In this document: piece after piece, positions 1-7,733 of the stretch | Layout of the letters: the number at the start of each line of letters is the position of its first letter | Position numbering within the stretch: position 1 is the first letter of the stretch | Assembly: GCA_937949945.1 (NCBI GenBank) | Contig: CALFEQ010000137.1 | Location: 27,786 to 91,785, forward strand | Source: an uncultured Myxococcales bacterium | GTDB taxonomy: Bacteria; Myxococcota_A; Polyangia; Polyangiales; Polyangiaceae | Length of the DNA: 64,000 nt | Direction of reading: 5' to 3' | Program-made: the position numbers and the translations under genes | The notes under the pieces: model-generated | What the model saw: the letters and a program-made list of their open reading frames with translations, nothing else | Told to the model about the DNA's origin: nothing | Database searches by the model: none

Positions 1-28
1 ACCCCCGGCGATCCCGCAAGGGGTCCCA

Positions 29-256
29 GTGGCGAGCTACCAGGCGATGATGCCGGTCAACTACCAGATGCCGGGGTACCTCTCGGTCCCTGAACAACGC
101 TATCCGACGGAGTCGTTCTGGAAGTTCCTCGGAAGAACCGTCTTACGGTCGATAGGGAAGAGCTTGGGCCACTCGATCGCCCACCTCTTCGACACGGTCC
201 CGCTCGGTACTCAACCCCCTCCCGAGGTGCATGTCGATCACACCGGGAGGGGCTGA
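29..256 (+). CDS. small hypothetical protein
   Basis: A 75-residue ORF that opens with GTG; an AAGGGG about ten bases upstream is the reason for choosing this start. I recognise no family. The only visible feature is an amphipathic stretch FWKFLGRTVLRS near residues 30-41. It is followed directly by a run of strong hairpins, so it may be the last gene of an operon that enters from the left edge. It could also be a chance ORF, since it has no recognisable domain and its C-terminus is Pro/His/Gly-rich. Confidence 0.4.
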   Translation: MASYQAMMPVNYQMPGYLSVPEQRYPTESFWKFLGRTVLRSIGKSLGHSIAHLFDTVPLGTQPPPEVHVDHTGRG

Positions 257-273
257 AAAAAGATCGCGAACCC

Positions 274-319
274 CTGGACCCCCCCCACCCCCATTCCAAT
301 GGGTCAGGGGGGGGTCCAG
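274..319. terminator. strong GC hairpin downstream of the first ORF
   Basis: A perfect 13-bp stem: CTGGACCCCCCCC at 274-286 pairs with 307-319 across a 20-base loop. It lies 18 bp after the stop of the 29-256 ORF, and AATTTTTC follows at 331-338, so it could terminate + strand transcription. It is the first of three consecutive hairpins. Confidence 0.45.
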
Positions 320-332
320 ACCCTCGCGGTAA

Positions 333-384
333 TTTTTCTCCCATCTCTCTCTCAAGAATAGATCTACCTAAGAGATGGGAAAAA
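333..384. repeat. AT-flanked inverted repeat
   Basis: TTTTTCTCCCATCTCT at 333-348 is complementary to AGAGATGGGAAAAA at 371-384 with one bulged base. The stem has T-rich and A-rich ends, so transcripts in either direction would end in a U tract. A bidirectional terminator is the simplest reading. Confidence 0.45.
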
Positions 385-425
385 TAAGGCTTTTTCTCTC
401 CGAAAATCGATCGCCACAAAAACCT

Positions 426-481
426 GCTCCCCTTTTTGGGCTCTCCTCGGAGCCTCCCAAGGAGACCCCAAAAAGGGGAGC
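426..481. repeat. long near-perfect inverted repeat
   Basis: The arms 426-446 and 461-481 form a stem of about 21 bp with one mismatch (GCTCCCCTTTTT against AAAAAGGGGAGC at the base) and a 14-base loop. It sits just before the ATG at 510 and inside the longer reading frame that opens at 375. This argues that 375-509 is not coding. Confidence 0.5.
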
Positions 482-509
482 CACTTGCTACGGACGAACC
501 CATAGAGAT

Positions 510-842
510 ATGACCCACCGGGTACATCTCCGAAAGGATCTGACCGGGGAAGCCTTCGGACGGCTCACCGTTCTAGGCATCTCCGAGAGAACAAGAAGCG
601 GGACCATATGGCGTTGCCGATGCTCCTGCGGGACTGAGGTGAGGGTCTACTCGTTCAACCTCACCAGGGGCCAACAGGTCTCTTGTGGCTGCTTCGAGAA
701 CTTCTTGAGGGACATGGGACCTCGCCCAGCCCCCAAGCTCACGATCGAGCGCAAGAACAACAACGGGCCGTACGCTCCCTGGAATTGCCGATGGGCTACC
801 CGGAAAGAGCAGAGGAGAAACGATGCGCGTCGTCCGGCGTGA
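510..842 (+). pseudogene. HNH homing endonuclease remnant lacking its HNH core
   Basis: The 110 residues from the ATG at 510 show the two ends of a known phage HNH homing-endonuclease architecture. The N-terminal part has DLTGEAFGRLTVLG and WRCRCSCG...SCGC, the domain that usually precedes HNH in these proteins. The C-terminal part has DMGPRP, IERKNNNGPYAPWNCRWAT and KEQRRN, the usual tail. The segment that should lie between them, with the catalytic H-N-H residues, is missing: SCGC runs in four residues into the tail. The frame stays open, so this is an in-frame internal deletion and very probably catalytically dead. The frame also extends upstream to 375, but that part is occupied by a large inverted repeat. 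The gene overlaps the helicase start by 20 bp. Confidence 0.6.
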
Positions 843-3096
843 TCCCGATAAGGGCTATGTCGATTGCATGTTCTGGGTCCCGAAGAAGTACATCCCGGTC
901 GAGGCAACGAAGGCCGCCCTGACCTTCTCGACCATGACCGATCGGGTCCAGCGGTTCCTCACGCTCTGGCAGGAGACCGAGCACCACTTGCTCATTCCCC
1001 GAGAGTTTTGGGACCCCGCCTCACAGCCCTTCCCCGTGGTCGACTGTCGGCCAACCCAGTACCCAAAGACCCGCGTCTCGAGCCGCATCCAGCTCGACCT
1101 CAAGTCGAACTTCAAGGAGACGACCCAGCGAGACGCCGTTGCCGCGATGCAGAAGGCTCGAGGTGGGATCCTTCAGCTCGCGTGCGTTTCTGGGGACACC
1201 GTCCTCAACATCAACCGGGCCAAGGTCGAGAAGAAGATCACCATCGCGCAGCTCTACAAGAAGCTGCACGAGAGCACTCGGGTGGACCACTCCATCCCGA
1301 CGTACATCCGGGCGAAGAAGGAAGAGGGCATCGGCCTTCACCTTGTCGAGGACGTCATCTACCGAGGTAAGCGGCAGACGTACGAGATTCGCACCGCAGA
1401 CGGCAAGAAGCTCCGTCTGACCCGAGACCATCAAGTTCTGACGCCGACGGGGTTTCGATCGATCGATGAAGGGCTCAGTGTGGGCTCTGAAGTCCTAGTG
1501 GATTCCAAGGATGGGAACCCGAAGAACAACAACATCGACAACCTCGAGGTCCTGCCCCGTGCGGATCATGGCCGCGCGCACGGGAATGCGAAGTACTTCC
1601 GCTTCGGGGAAGTACAGGTCACCCGCATCACGTCGATACGCGCTCATGGCATCGAAGACGTCTACGACGTCGTTTGCGCAGACCCTCACCACAACTTCGT
1701 GGCCAACGGCATCGTTGTCCACAATTGCGGTAAAGGTAAGTCAGTGTGTGCTCTCGAGCTCATCGCCCGAGAGGGCGTACCCGCGCTCATCATTGTCGAC
1801 AACACTCAGCTCCTCGAGCAGTGGACGAAGGAGATCCACCGGCATCTCGACGTCCCCGGTGGCGTAGGAACGGTCGCCAGCGGGAAGTTCGATTGGAAGA
1901 AGGACATCGTCGTCGCGACGTACCACACGATCGCGAACATCGCCGACGACATGCCCGAAGAGATGCGCCGACACTTCGGGCTCGTCATCTGGGACGAGGC
2001 CCACCACATGGCGGCCCCGACCTGGATGAAGTCAGCGGACCTCTTCCCGTGCAAGCGCATCGGCCTCACGGCCACCCCCGAGCGCATCGACGGGATGCAC
2101 GTTGTCTACGACTTCCACCTCGGCCCGGTCCTCTACAAGGACCTCGTCCAAGAGCTGAAGCCGCAGATCTTCTTCACCTGGACGGGCCTCGAGGTCGACA
2201 CGACCGACCCGAAGGTGAGGGCGCAGGTCTGCGACGTGAACGGGGAGCTCCACACGTCGATGCTCTCCAGCTACTTTGGTCAGTGGCGCACGCGGCTCGA
2301 CTTCATCTTGAACGAGGTGAGGCTCGCGGCGCAGGCGGGGCGAAAGATCCTCGTGCTCTCGTACTCGGTCGCCGAGCTCGTGAACATGTACGCGATCTGG
2401 AACAACGACCCCGAGCTCTACACGGACATCCCTGACCCGACGCCGCAAGATGTGGGCGAGACGCTCCAGCCGCAGCAGCTTGACGAGCGCACGATGCGGA
2501 GGCTGCACAAGAAGCTTGGCGAGCTCAACGGCATCCTCGCCAACCCGGCGCTCCCTTCCGACCAGAAGCGCAGGGCGCAGATGCACAAGAACGACATCCT
2601 CGAGAGGCTGAAGCGGCACGAGGTCTGGAAGAAGATCGAGAACGAGCGCGAGAAGCGTCAGCGCTCGTACGTGAAGGACCGTCTCGAGATGCACGCGAAC
2701 GGATCCGCCGGCCTCATGATTGGTAAGATCAAGCCGAAGGAGCGGGCGCGTATGCTCGCGGAGAAGCAGGTCACCTTCGCCATCATGAAGTACGGGCGAG
2801 AGGGCCTCGACGAGCAGTCGCTCGACACGGTCTTCGTGTGCGAGCCGATGAGCCAGAAGAACGCGCTCCAGCAGCTCATGGGACGCGTGCTTCGCATCAA
2901 GGCGGGGAAGAAGCAACCGATCGTCATGTTCTTCGAAGACAACATCGGCCCGATGATTGGAATGTGCACGAATCTCCGACGGCACCTGAGATCTTGGCCG
3001 CTTGAAGAAGGCGGGCCCTTCGAGTACACGCTGGTCGGTCACCCAAGAAAAGGACAAGGAAGACCAACATGGGGAGTAGCAACAACGGCAACATGA
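823..3096 (+). CDS. SF2 DEAH-box DNA helicase with an intein in the P-loop
   Basis: The precursor has 757 residues; removing the intein at residues 121-301 leaves a helicase of about 576. Host-protein motifs are the rejoined Walker A (ILQLA + CGKGKS), the DEAH box with a second His (IWDEAHHM, about residues 389-396), motif III GLTATPER, and the C-terminal motif VI QQLMGRVLRI. This is the arrangement of UvsW/XPB/RadD-like superfamily 2 helicases used in phage recombination and replication restart. The ATG at 823 is preceded by GAGGAGAAACG. The gene overlaps the HNH remnant upstream and the next gene downstream, so it is part of the + strand replication operon. Activity requires intein splicing, because the ATP-binding loop is split. 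Confidence 0.9.
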   Translation: MRVVRRDPDKGYVDCMFWVPKKYIPVEATKAALTFSTMTDRVQRFLTLWQETEHHLLIPREFWDPASQPFPVVDCRPTQYPKTRVSSRIQLDLKSNFKETTQRDAVAAMQKARGGILQLACVSGDTVLNINRAKVEKKITIAQLYKKLHESTRVDHSIPTYIRAKKEEGIGLHLVEDVIYRGKRQTYEIRTADGKKLRLTRDHQVLTPTGFRSIDEGLSVGSEVLVDSKDGNPKNNNIDNLEVLPRADHGRAHGNAKYFRFGEVQVTRITSIRAHGIEDVYDVVCADPHHNFVANGIVVHNCGKGKSVCALELIAREGVPALIIVDNTQLLEQWTKEIHRHLDVPGGVGTVASGKFDWKKDIVVATYHTIANIADDMPEEMRRHFGLVIWDEAHHMAAPTWMKSADLFPCKRIGLTATPERIDGMHVVYDFHLGPVLYKDLVQELKPQIFFTWTGLEVDTTDPKVRAQVCDVNGELHTSMLSSYFGQWRTRLDFILNEVRLAAQAGRKILVLSYSVAELVNMYAIWNNDPELYTDIPDPTPQDVGETLQPQQLDERTMRRLHKKLGELNGILANPALPSDQKRRAQMHKNDILERLKRHEVWKKIENEREKRQRSYVKDRLEMHANGSAGLMIGKIKPKERARMLAEKQVTFAIMKYGREGLDEQSLDTVFVCEPMSQKNALQQLMGRVLRIKAGKKQPIVMFFEDNIGPMIGMCTNLRRHLRSWPLEEGGPFEYTLVGHPRKGQGRPTWGVATTAT
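1183..1725 (+). mobile_element. mini-intein in helicase Walker A with an HNH-like remnant
   Basis: A 181-residue insertion starts at Cys121 (CVSGDTVLNINR, intein block A) and ends with IVVHN before Cys302 (blocks F/G: VYDVVCADPHHNFVANG then VVHN/C). A block B-like LTRDHQVLTPTG is near residues 199-210. Residues 232-254 (NPKNNNIDNLEVLPRADHG) resemble the C-terminal part of an HNH nuclease, but the full motif is not present, so this is probably a mini-intein that has lost its homing activity. The splice residues (Cys1, terminal His-Asn, Cys+1) are all intact, so splicing should work. Confidence 0.88.
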
Positions 3097-3584
3097 CGGA
3101 CCTCGACATCAACGACTGGGTCGTCGTGAGCACCCCGAGCGGGCGGTACTTCGGGCGCATCGCCGGGGACCTGAACAAGGGCAACATCGGCGGCGTCACC
3201 GACCTCGCCGTCGATCCGGAGAGGTTGAAAGCGCTCCGGCAGAGGGTCGTCGAGGCGGTGAGCAACGGCGACTGCATCGAGCTCTGCCCGGCGCTCGACT
3301 TCCTCGCGCCGCTCCGGCCGGTGCAGACGCCGCAGGGCATGGCGATGCAGCGTGACCCGATCGTCGTGCCGATCGACTTCACCGTGCACGAGACGTCGGT
3401 CTTCGTGAAGGCGGCGTCGATCTACTTCTGCGCCGACCTGAAAGACGCGGACAAGAAGACGTATAAGGAGCTCGCTACCGCGGGACTACGATCCGCTCTC
3501 GAAGCACGCGCCGCAGCCAGCGGCCTGATGCTCGCGAGTGGTCCGGTTCCGCCGAGCGGAAAGGTTGTCCCATCGCGTGGTTGA
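3069..3584 (+). CDS. conserved-looking hypothetical protein
   Basis: A 171-residue protein starting at ATG 3069, 28 bp inside the end of the helicase gene, with AAGGA-type purines upstream. I do not recognise a family. The N-terminal part (WVVVSTPSGRYFGRI, residues 14-28) looks like a small beta-barrel; the middle is mixed alpha/beta; the end is Ala/Pro-rich. The overlaps with both neighbours place it in the replication operon and suggest a replication or nucleotide role, but nothing in the sequence fixes it. Confidence 0.7.
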   Translation: MGSSNNGNMTDLDINDWVVVSTPSGRYFGRIAGDLNKGNIGGVTDLAVDPERLKALRQRVVEAVSNGDCIELCPALDFLAPLRPVQTPQGMAMQRDPIVVPIDFTVHETSVFVKAASIYFCADLKDADKKTYKELATAGLRSALEARAAASGLMLASGPVPPSGKVVPSRG

Positions 3585-4437
3585 TGCACGGAAGCCCTTG
3601 CCGCTGCTGCACAACGAGTGGTCGTCGTGCACAGCATGCGAGCTCGGGCAGCGGAGGCAGGCGGTCGGCGGCGCCTTTGTCGCTGGACACGGTACCCCCG
3701 GCGGGATCATGTTCATCGGCGAGGGTCCCGGCCGCCATGAAGAAGAACAAGGACTACCCTTCGTCGGGCCGTCCGGGCAGCTCCTGAGAGACGCGCTCCG
3801 GAAGCTCGCGTTCACCCACTTCTACATCACGAACATCGTCGCGTGTCGCGCGTGCGAGCCGATCATCGACCCGGCGACGAACACGCCGAGGATCCGGAAG
3901 GGCAAGTGCGGGCGGCCCGACGAGATCATCTACCGCGACTGCCCGCCAAAGCCACTCGAGATTCAGGCGTGCATGCCCCGGCTCTACGAGGAGATTTACC
4001 TCGTCGACCCTGTGCTCATCGTCACGCTCGGGGGCACTGCGACCGAAGCGCTCCTCCGGCGCAACGTTGCCATCACGAACGCGCGCGGACGGACGGAGGC
4101 CATCTCCATCCCCGGGGCGACCGCGCGCGCGGTGCACACGGAGAAGAAGAAGGTCTGGGGCCGCAAGGTCCACGGCGAGATGAAGTTCCCCATCGAGCAG
4201 AACGAGGTGAAGTACCTCGTGCTGCCGACGCTTCACCCCGCATACGTTCTTCGCAAGATCGGCGACCGTGGTGCGCACAGCCCCATCCGCCAGTTCGGCG
4301 ACGACCTCCGCGCGGCGGTGAAGATCTACGAGTGGTACATGATCAACGTGCGAGGCGTCGATCCTGTGTCGTTCCAGCACTCGGACGCGGATCTTTCGAA
4401 CATCGGAGCGGAATATGACGACGAAGAAGGTGGCTGA
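3577..4437 (+). CDS. uracil-DNA glycosylase superfamily protein (family 4/5-like)
   Basis: Motifs of the iron-sulphur UDG families are visible: CTACELG near the N-terminus, then GEGPGRHEEEQGLPFVGPSG (motif 1, substrate-binding loop), NIVACRACEP, and LPTLHPAY (motif 2, the His loop). Further cysteines (CRACEP, IQACMPRL) fit a 4Fe-4S ligand set. About 286 residues, longer than bacterial UdgX/family 4 proteins because of an insertion before the second motif. Related proteins in phages remove uracil or act as polymerase-associated proteins. I prefer the GTG at 3577 (GAAAGG upstream, 8-bp overlap with the preceding gene); a GTG at 3538 is the alternative. Confidence 0.75.
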   Translation: MVDARKPLPLLHNEWSSCTACELGQRRQAVGGAFVAGHGTPGGIMFIGEGPGRHEEEQGLPFVGPSGQLLRDALRKLAFTHFYITNIVACRACEPIIDPATNTPRIRKGKCGRPDEIIYRDCPPKPLEIQACMPRLYEEIYLVDPVLIVTLGGTATEALLRRNVAITNARGRTEAISIPGATARAVHTEKKKVWGRKVHGEMKFPIEQNEVKYLVLPTLHPAYVLRKIGDRGAHSPIRQFGDDLRAAVKIYEWYMINVRGVDPVSFQHSDADLSNIGAEYDDEEGG

Positions 4438-4840
4438 GACCGACATCCCCGAGGTGATGCACTTCCTCGCGGTGAAAAAGCAGATCGATGACCTGAAGGA
4501 AGGCTACCCCGAGGTCTTCGAACGCCTCAGGCAGCTCCAGCAGGACTACAACCAGGCGCTCGAGGCCGCTGAGAAGGCGGTGCGCGGCAGGCAGGTCTCC
4601 TGCGGCCCGTTCCACCTCTACCAGTGGCAGACGTCGCTCGACGCCGAGAAGCTCTACGAGGAGCTCGGCAGGGACGAGTTTCTCAAGGTCGGGGGGAAGA
4701 TCCAGACGGTCACCACCTACGACCTCGACAAGAACAAGTTCGAGGCCCATGTCACCGCCGGCACCATCCCCAAGGAGGTCGTCGACGTCGTGAAGAAGGT
4801 CTCGCCCCGCTACAAGAAGCCCGAGAAGATCAACGTCTGA
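4415..4840 (+). CDS. hypothetical phage protein
   Basis: A 141-residue protein overlapping the end of the glycosylase gene by 23 bp and sharing a base with the next start (TGATG). Residues 20-60 are predicted helical and rich in Glu/Lys/Gln, followed by a beta-rich part (SCGPFHLYQWQTSLDAEKLY and after). No family recognised; the very tight packing inside the replication operon supports it as a real gene. Confidence 0.7.
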   Translation: MTTKKVAETDIPEVMHFLAVKKQIDDLKEGYPEVFERLRQLQQDYNQALEAAEKAVRGRQVSCGPFHLYQWQTSLDAEKLYEELGRDEFLKVGGKIQTVTTYDLDKNKFEAHVTAGTIPKEVVDVVKKVSPRYKKPEKINV

Positions 4841-5169
4841 TGCGTCCGGCGAAGTTCGACACGATCCGCGTCGCGGAGATCTCGGTGAACTTCCTCGAGA
4901 CGCCCGCCGCGGTCACCGCGAAAGCGGCCTTCGTGAACACGAAGTCGGGGGCGACACACGGCTGGACCACAGGCAAGCGGTGGTCCGACGAGACGATGGC
5001 GAAGCTTGTGGAGCTTCGTGAGCTCATGGAGCGCGATCTTTCCGCGGTGCACTTCGAAGATGGTGCCTTCCCGGGCTCACCTACAACATCTAGTGGCAGC
5101 CTTCGCGAAGGCTTCCAGGGATTGGGGGAACACCTCGGGACGCTAGAAGAAGAGGTCCCGCAAGGCTGA
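4840..5169 (+). CDS. hypothetical protein ending the first operon
   Basis: 109 residues, starting at the ATG that overlaps the preceding stop (TGATG at 4838-4842). It contains a beta-rich N-terminal half (FDTIRVAEISVNFLETPAAV) and a helical segment around MAKLVELRELMERDL. No recognisable domain. It is the last gene before the terminator at 5221, so translation is probably coupled to that of the upstream gene. Confidence 0.65.
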   Translation: MRPAKFDTIRVAEISVNFLETPAAVTAKAAFVNTKSGATHGWTTGKRWSDETMAKLVELRELMERDLSAVHFEDGAFPGSPTTSSGSLREGFQGLGEHLGTLEEEVPQG

Positions 5170-5177
5170 CGCGCCTG

Positions 5178-5206
5178 TTGACATCGAGCCTTCTGACACG
5201 TCAGGT
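5178..5206 (+). promoter_or_regulatory. possible promoter box
   Basis: TTGACA at 5178-5183 is followed seven bases later by TTCTGACA. The better promoter at 46106 has the same two elements eight bases apart. There is no convincing -10 here (TCAGGT at the 17-base spacing), so this is weak. It lies upstream of the terminator and of the DnaB-like gene. Confidence 0.22.
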
Positions 5207-5220
5207 TGGGAGGCCCCTCT

Positions 5221-5269
5221 ACGCCCCGCTCTCCGCCTACCCAAGCCAAGAGCGGGGCGTTGTTCGTTT
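5221..5269 (+). terminator. rho-independent terminator
   Basis: ACGCCCCGCTCT at 5221-5232 pairs perfectly with 5249-5260 over a 16-base loop, followed by TGTTCGTTT. It separates the gene ending at 5169 from the DnaB-like helicase gene starting at 5284. Confidence 0.8.
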
Positions 5270-5283
5270 CACCTGGAGGCGCA

Positions 5284-6693
5284 ATGGCCAGTGCGGAAAT
5301 GCAGTTGGTCTGCAAAATCATCAAGACAGGAGAACTGAAGAAAGTCATCGAGTGGGGGATCACGGAAGACGACTTCCTCATGCTGGAGACGAAAGCGATC
5401 TACCAGCAGCTCATCGCCACCTACTCGGCGACCGAGACCTCGGGCTCCGTCATCGGCCCGCGGCTCGCGCAGACGAAGTTCCCGCAGCTCAATCTCGACG
5501 ACGTCGATGAGTCCGTGACGCTCGAACACCTCTGCAAAGAGGTACGCGATCGACGGCTTTCGAAGATCGTGAAGGAACAGGCGCAGCGGGCGATCGAGAT
5601 CGCCGACATCAACCCGCTCGAAGGGCTCGCAGCGATGCAGATCGCCGTCGGAGAGATTCTCCGCCTCGACGCGGGGAAGAACACCGACGTCGACTTCGGC
5701 ACGGGCATGGAGATGGTCGCGCAGCAGTACGAGCTCGCGCTCAACGGGGGCGCGTTCGGGCGACTCGCGTGGCCGTGGCTTCCTGTCCAGGACGAGACGA
5801 TGGGCATCCAGGAGGACGACTTCATCGTCTTCTACGGCCGCCCGAAGTCGATGAAGTCCTGGGTCCTCTCCTTTCTCATCGCTTGGGCGGTAGGCCTCGC
5901 ACCGCAGACCGTGCGCGTCCTCGTCTACACGAAGGAGATGACGCCGAAGAACATCTACCAGCGAGTCGCGGCGTGCCTCGCTGGCCTGCCGTACTCCGAC
6001 CTCCGCAAGGGCAAGCTCACGCCCGAGCAGTGGGCGAACTTGCGGTGGTGGGTAGACGTCGCGAAGGAGCTCGCCGGACAGAACCGGCTCATCGTGCTCT
6101 CGGCGAAAGACGCGGCCGGGCACGATACCATCCAGTGGCTCCGCTCGAAGATCGAGAAGTACGCCCCCGAGGTCTGCTTCATCGACGGGCTCTACCTCAT
6201 GACTCCGGAGAACCCGAAGATCGTGAAGGACAATGAGCGCGTCGCGAGCATCTCGCGTGCGTGCCGCCAGATGATCTTCGACACGAAGGTCCCCGTCATC
6301 GCGACGATGCAAGCGAACCGCAAGGCAGCCCAGCACGGGCGTGCCGAGCTCGACGAGATCGCGTTCTCCGACGCCATCTCGCAGGACTGCACGATGGCCG
6401 CTCGAGTCATCAAGGACAAGCTGGCGCCGACCATCTCGGTCGTCATCGGCGGCTCGCGCGAGTTCCACATGCCGGGCTTCCGCATCAAGGCCGTTCCGGC
6501 GTCGGACTTCTCGTTCGACAGCATCCTTAGCGAGGCCGACATCCTCAACGCGAAGAGCCTCGACAACCCTGACGATCCGAACGCCGGCAGGGGCGGGAGG
6601 AAGCCACCAAACAAGATGGTGCACGACGCCAAGAAGGCGGAAGAGAAGAGGCAGTTCGACAAGCAGTACAACGAAGCTCTGGCGAACATGTGA
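5284..6693 (+). CDS. DnaB-like replicative DNA helicase
   Basis: 469 residues from the ATG at 5284 (GGAGGC seven bases upstream). The N-terminal helical domain (DDFLMLETKAIYQQL) matches the DnaB N-terminal region. The RecA-fold ATPase has a P-loop GRPKSMKSW at about residues 185-193, a Walker B FIDGLYLM near residue 300, and IATMQANRKA (motif H4-like). The basic, Asn-rich C-terminus is probably disordered. It should unwind DNA ahead of the fork together with the primase encoded next, whose start overlaps this stop codon (TGATG). Divergent P-loops of this kind are usual for phage DnaB proteins. Confidence 0.85.
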   Translation: MASAEMQLVCKIIKTGELKKVIEWGITEDDFLMLETKAIYQQLIATYSATETSGSVIGPRLAQTKFPQLNLDDVDESVTLEHLCKEVRDRRLSKIVKEQAQRAIEIADINPLEGLAAMQIAVGEILRLDAGKNTDVDFGTGMEMVAQQYELALNGGAFGRLAWPWLPVQDETMGIQEDDFIVFYGRPKSMKSWVLSFLIAWAVGLAPQTVRVLVYTKEMTPKNIYQRVAACLAGLPYSDLRKGKLTPEQWANLRWWVDVAKELAGQNRLIVLSAKDAAGHDTIQWLRSKIEKYAPEVCFIDGLYLMTPENPKIVKDNERVASISRACRQMIFDTKVPVIATMQANRKAAQHGRAELDEIAFSDAISQDCTMAARVIKDKLAPTISVVIGGSREFHMPGFRIKAVPASDFSFDSILSEADILNAKSLDNPDDPNAGRGGRKPPNKMVHDAKKAEEKRQFDKQYNEALANM

Positions 6694-7733
6694 TGCTCGA
6701 AGACGAGGTGTTCAATGTCGCGAGCCGGTTCCTTCGCAAGATCCGGCGCGGCGCGAACAGCGAGATCTCCGCCATCTGCCCCTTCCACCGGAAGGCGGAC
6801 GGCTCGGAAGAAAAGCACCCGTCCTTCACGATGAACCTGTCGAAGGGCGTCTACTACTGCCACACGTGCCACGAGCGCGGGAACATGCGCACGTTCCTCA
6901 AGAACATGGGGGTCGGGCTCACGGTCCTGCACAGCCAGTACGCGCCGCTGCTCGAAGCGCTCCAGAAGAACCACGTCGCGCCGACGTTCAACCCGACGCA
7001 GGCGCGGCACATCGTCACCGAGACGCCCCTCCCGGAGGCCATCCTCGGCCTGTTCGAGAAGTGCCCTCTGCCGATGGTCGACCCGGACTACCGTCTCAAC
7101 GAAGACGATCCCGTCTACGACGAAGCACTCCTCCAGAAGTACGACATCGGGTTCGACGAGGTCCACGGGCGTATCACGTTTCCGCTCCGCGATCTCGCCG
7201 GCAACCTCATGGGCATCAGCGGGCGCGCCTGCGATCCAAGCGTGCGGCCCCGATACAAGGTCTACGACACCGAGTACACGGCGTTCGGCATGCCGGCTCG
7301 GGCGCAGACGAAGAAGAGCTCCATTCTCTGGAACGCGCACAATGTGTATCCGCACGTCTATCGCGGCTCATCGAAGGAGCGCGTGGTCCTCGTCGAGGGC
7401 TTCAAGGCATGCCTCTGGCTTCTCCAGGCGGGTATCCCCAACGTCGTGGCCCTCGCGGGCTCGAGCCTCTCGGAGTACCACATCTGGATTCTCGAGCGGA
7501 TGGGCGCGCAGGTGCTCCTGATGTTCGACAACGACTTGGCTGGCCAGTCCGGTCTCTTGAAAACCGCGCCTCAGCTAGCGCGGTCGCTTGATGTCTTCAT
7601 CGTGAACTACGAAGGGCGTCAGCCCACCAACCTGACCCAAGAAGAGGTCCGTCAATCAGTCGAGAAGAACTGCGAAGACTATTACCTCTGGGTCACTAGA
7701 CAAAAGAAAGAGCGCAACCATGGCATTCGGTAA
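6693..7733 (+). CDS. DnaG-type DNA primase (CHC2 zinc finger plus Toprim)
   Basis: 346 residues. The zinc-binding domain is CPFH (Cys29, His32) with CHTC (Cys56, Cys59), the CHC2 arrangement. The Toprim core follows with VVLVEGFKACLWLL (acidic Glu in the first strand, near residue 235) and LLMFDNDLAGQSG (DxD-type metal site, near residue 278). It synthesises RNA primers at the fork and is coupled to the helicase gene by TGATG. A GTG three bases upstream is an alternative start. The C-terminal helicase-binding domain seems short. Confidence 0.88.
   Translation: MLEDEVFNVASRFLRKIRRGANSEISAICPFHRKADGSEEKHPSFTMNLSKGVYYCHTCHERGNMRTFLKNMGVGLTVLHSQYAPLLEALQKNHVAPTFNPTQARHIVTETPLPEAILGLFEKCPLPMVDPDYRLNEDDPVYDEALLQKYDIGFDEVHGRITFPLRDLAGNLMGISGRACDPSVRPRYKVYDTEYTAFGMPARAQTKKSSILWNAHNVYPHVYRGSSKERVVLVEGFKACLWLLQAGIPNVVALAGSSLSEYHIWILERMGAQVLLMFDNDLAGQSGLLKTAPQLARSLDVFIVNYEGRQPTNLTQEEVRQSVEKNCEDYYLWVTRQKKERNHGIR

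Noticed and set aside
375..509. N-terminal extension of the HNH remnant from ATG 375
   Set aside because: This part is made of large inverted repeats, has no domain and no ribosome binding site; the conserved domain starts just after the ATG at 510.
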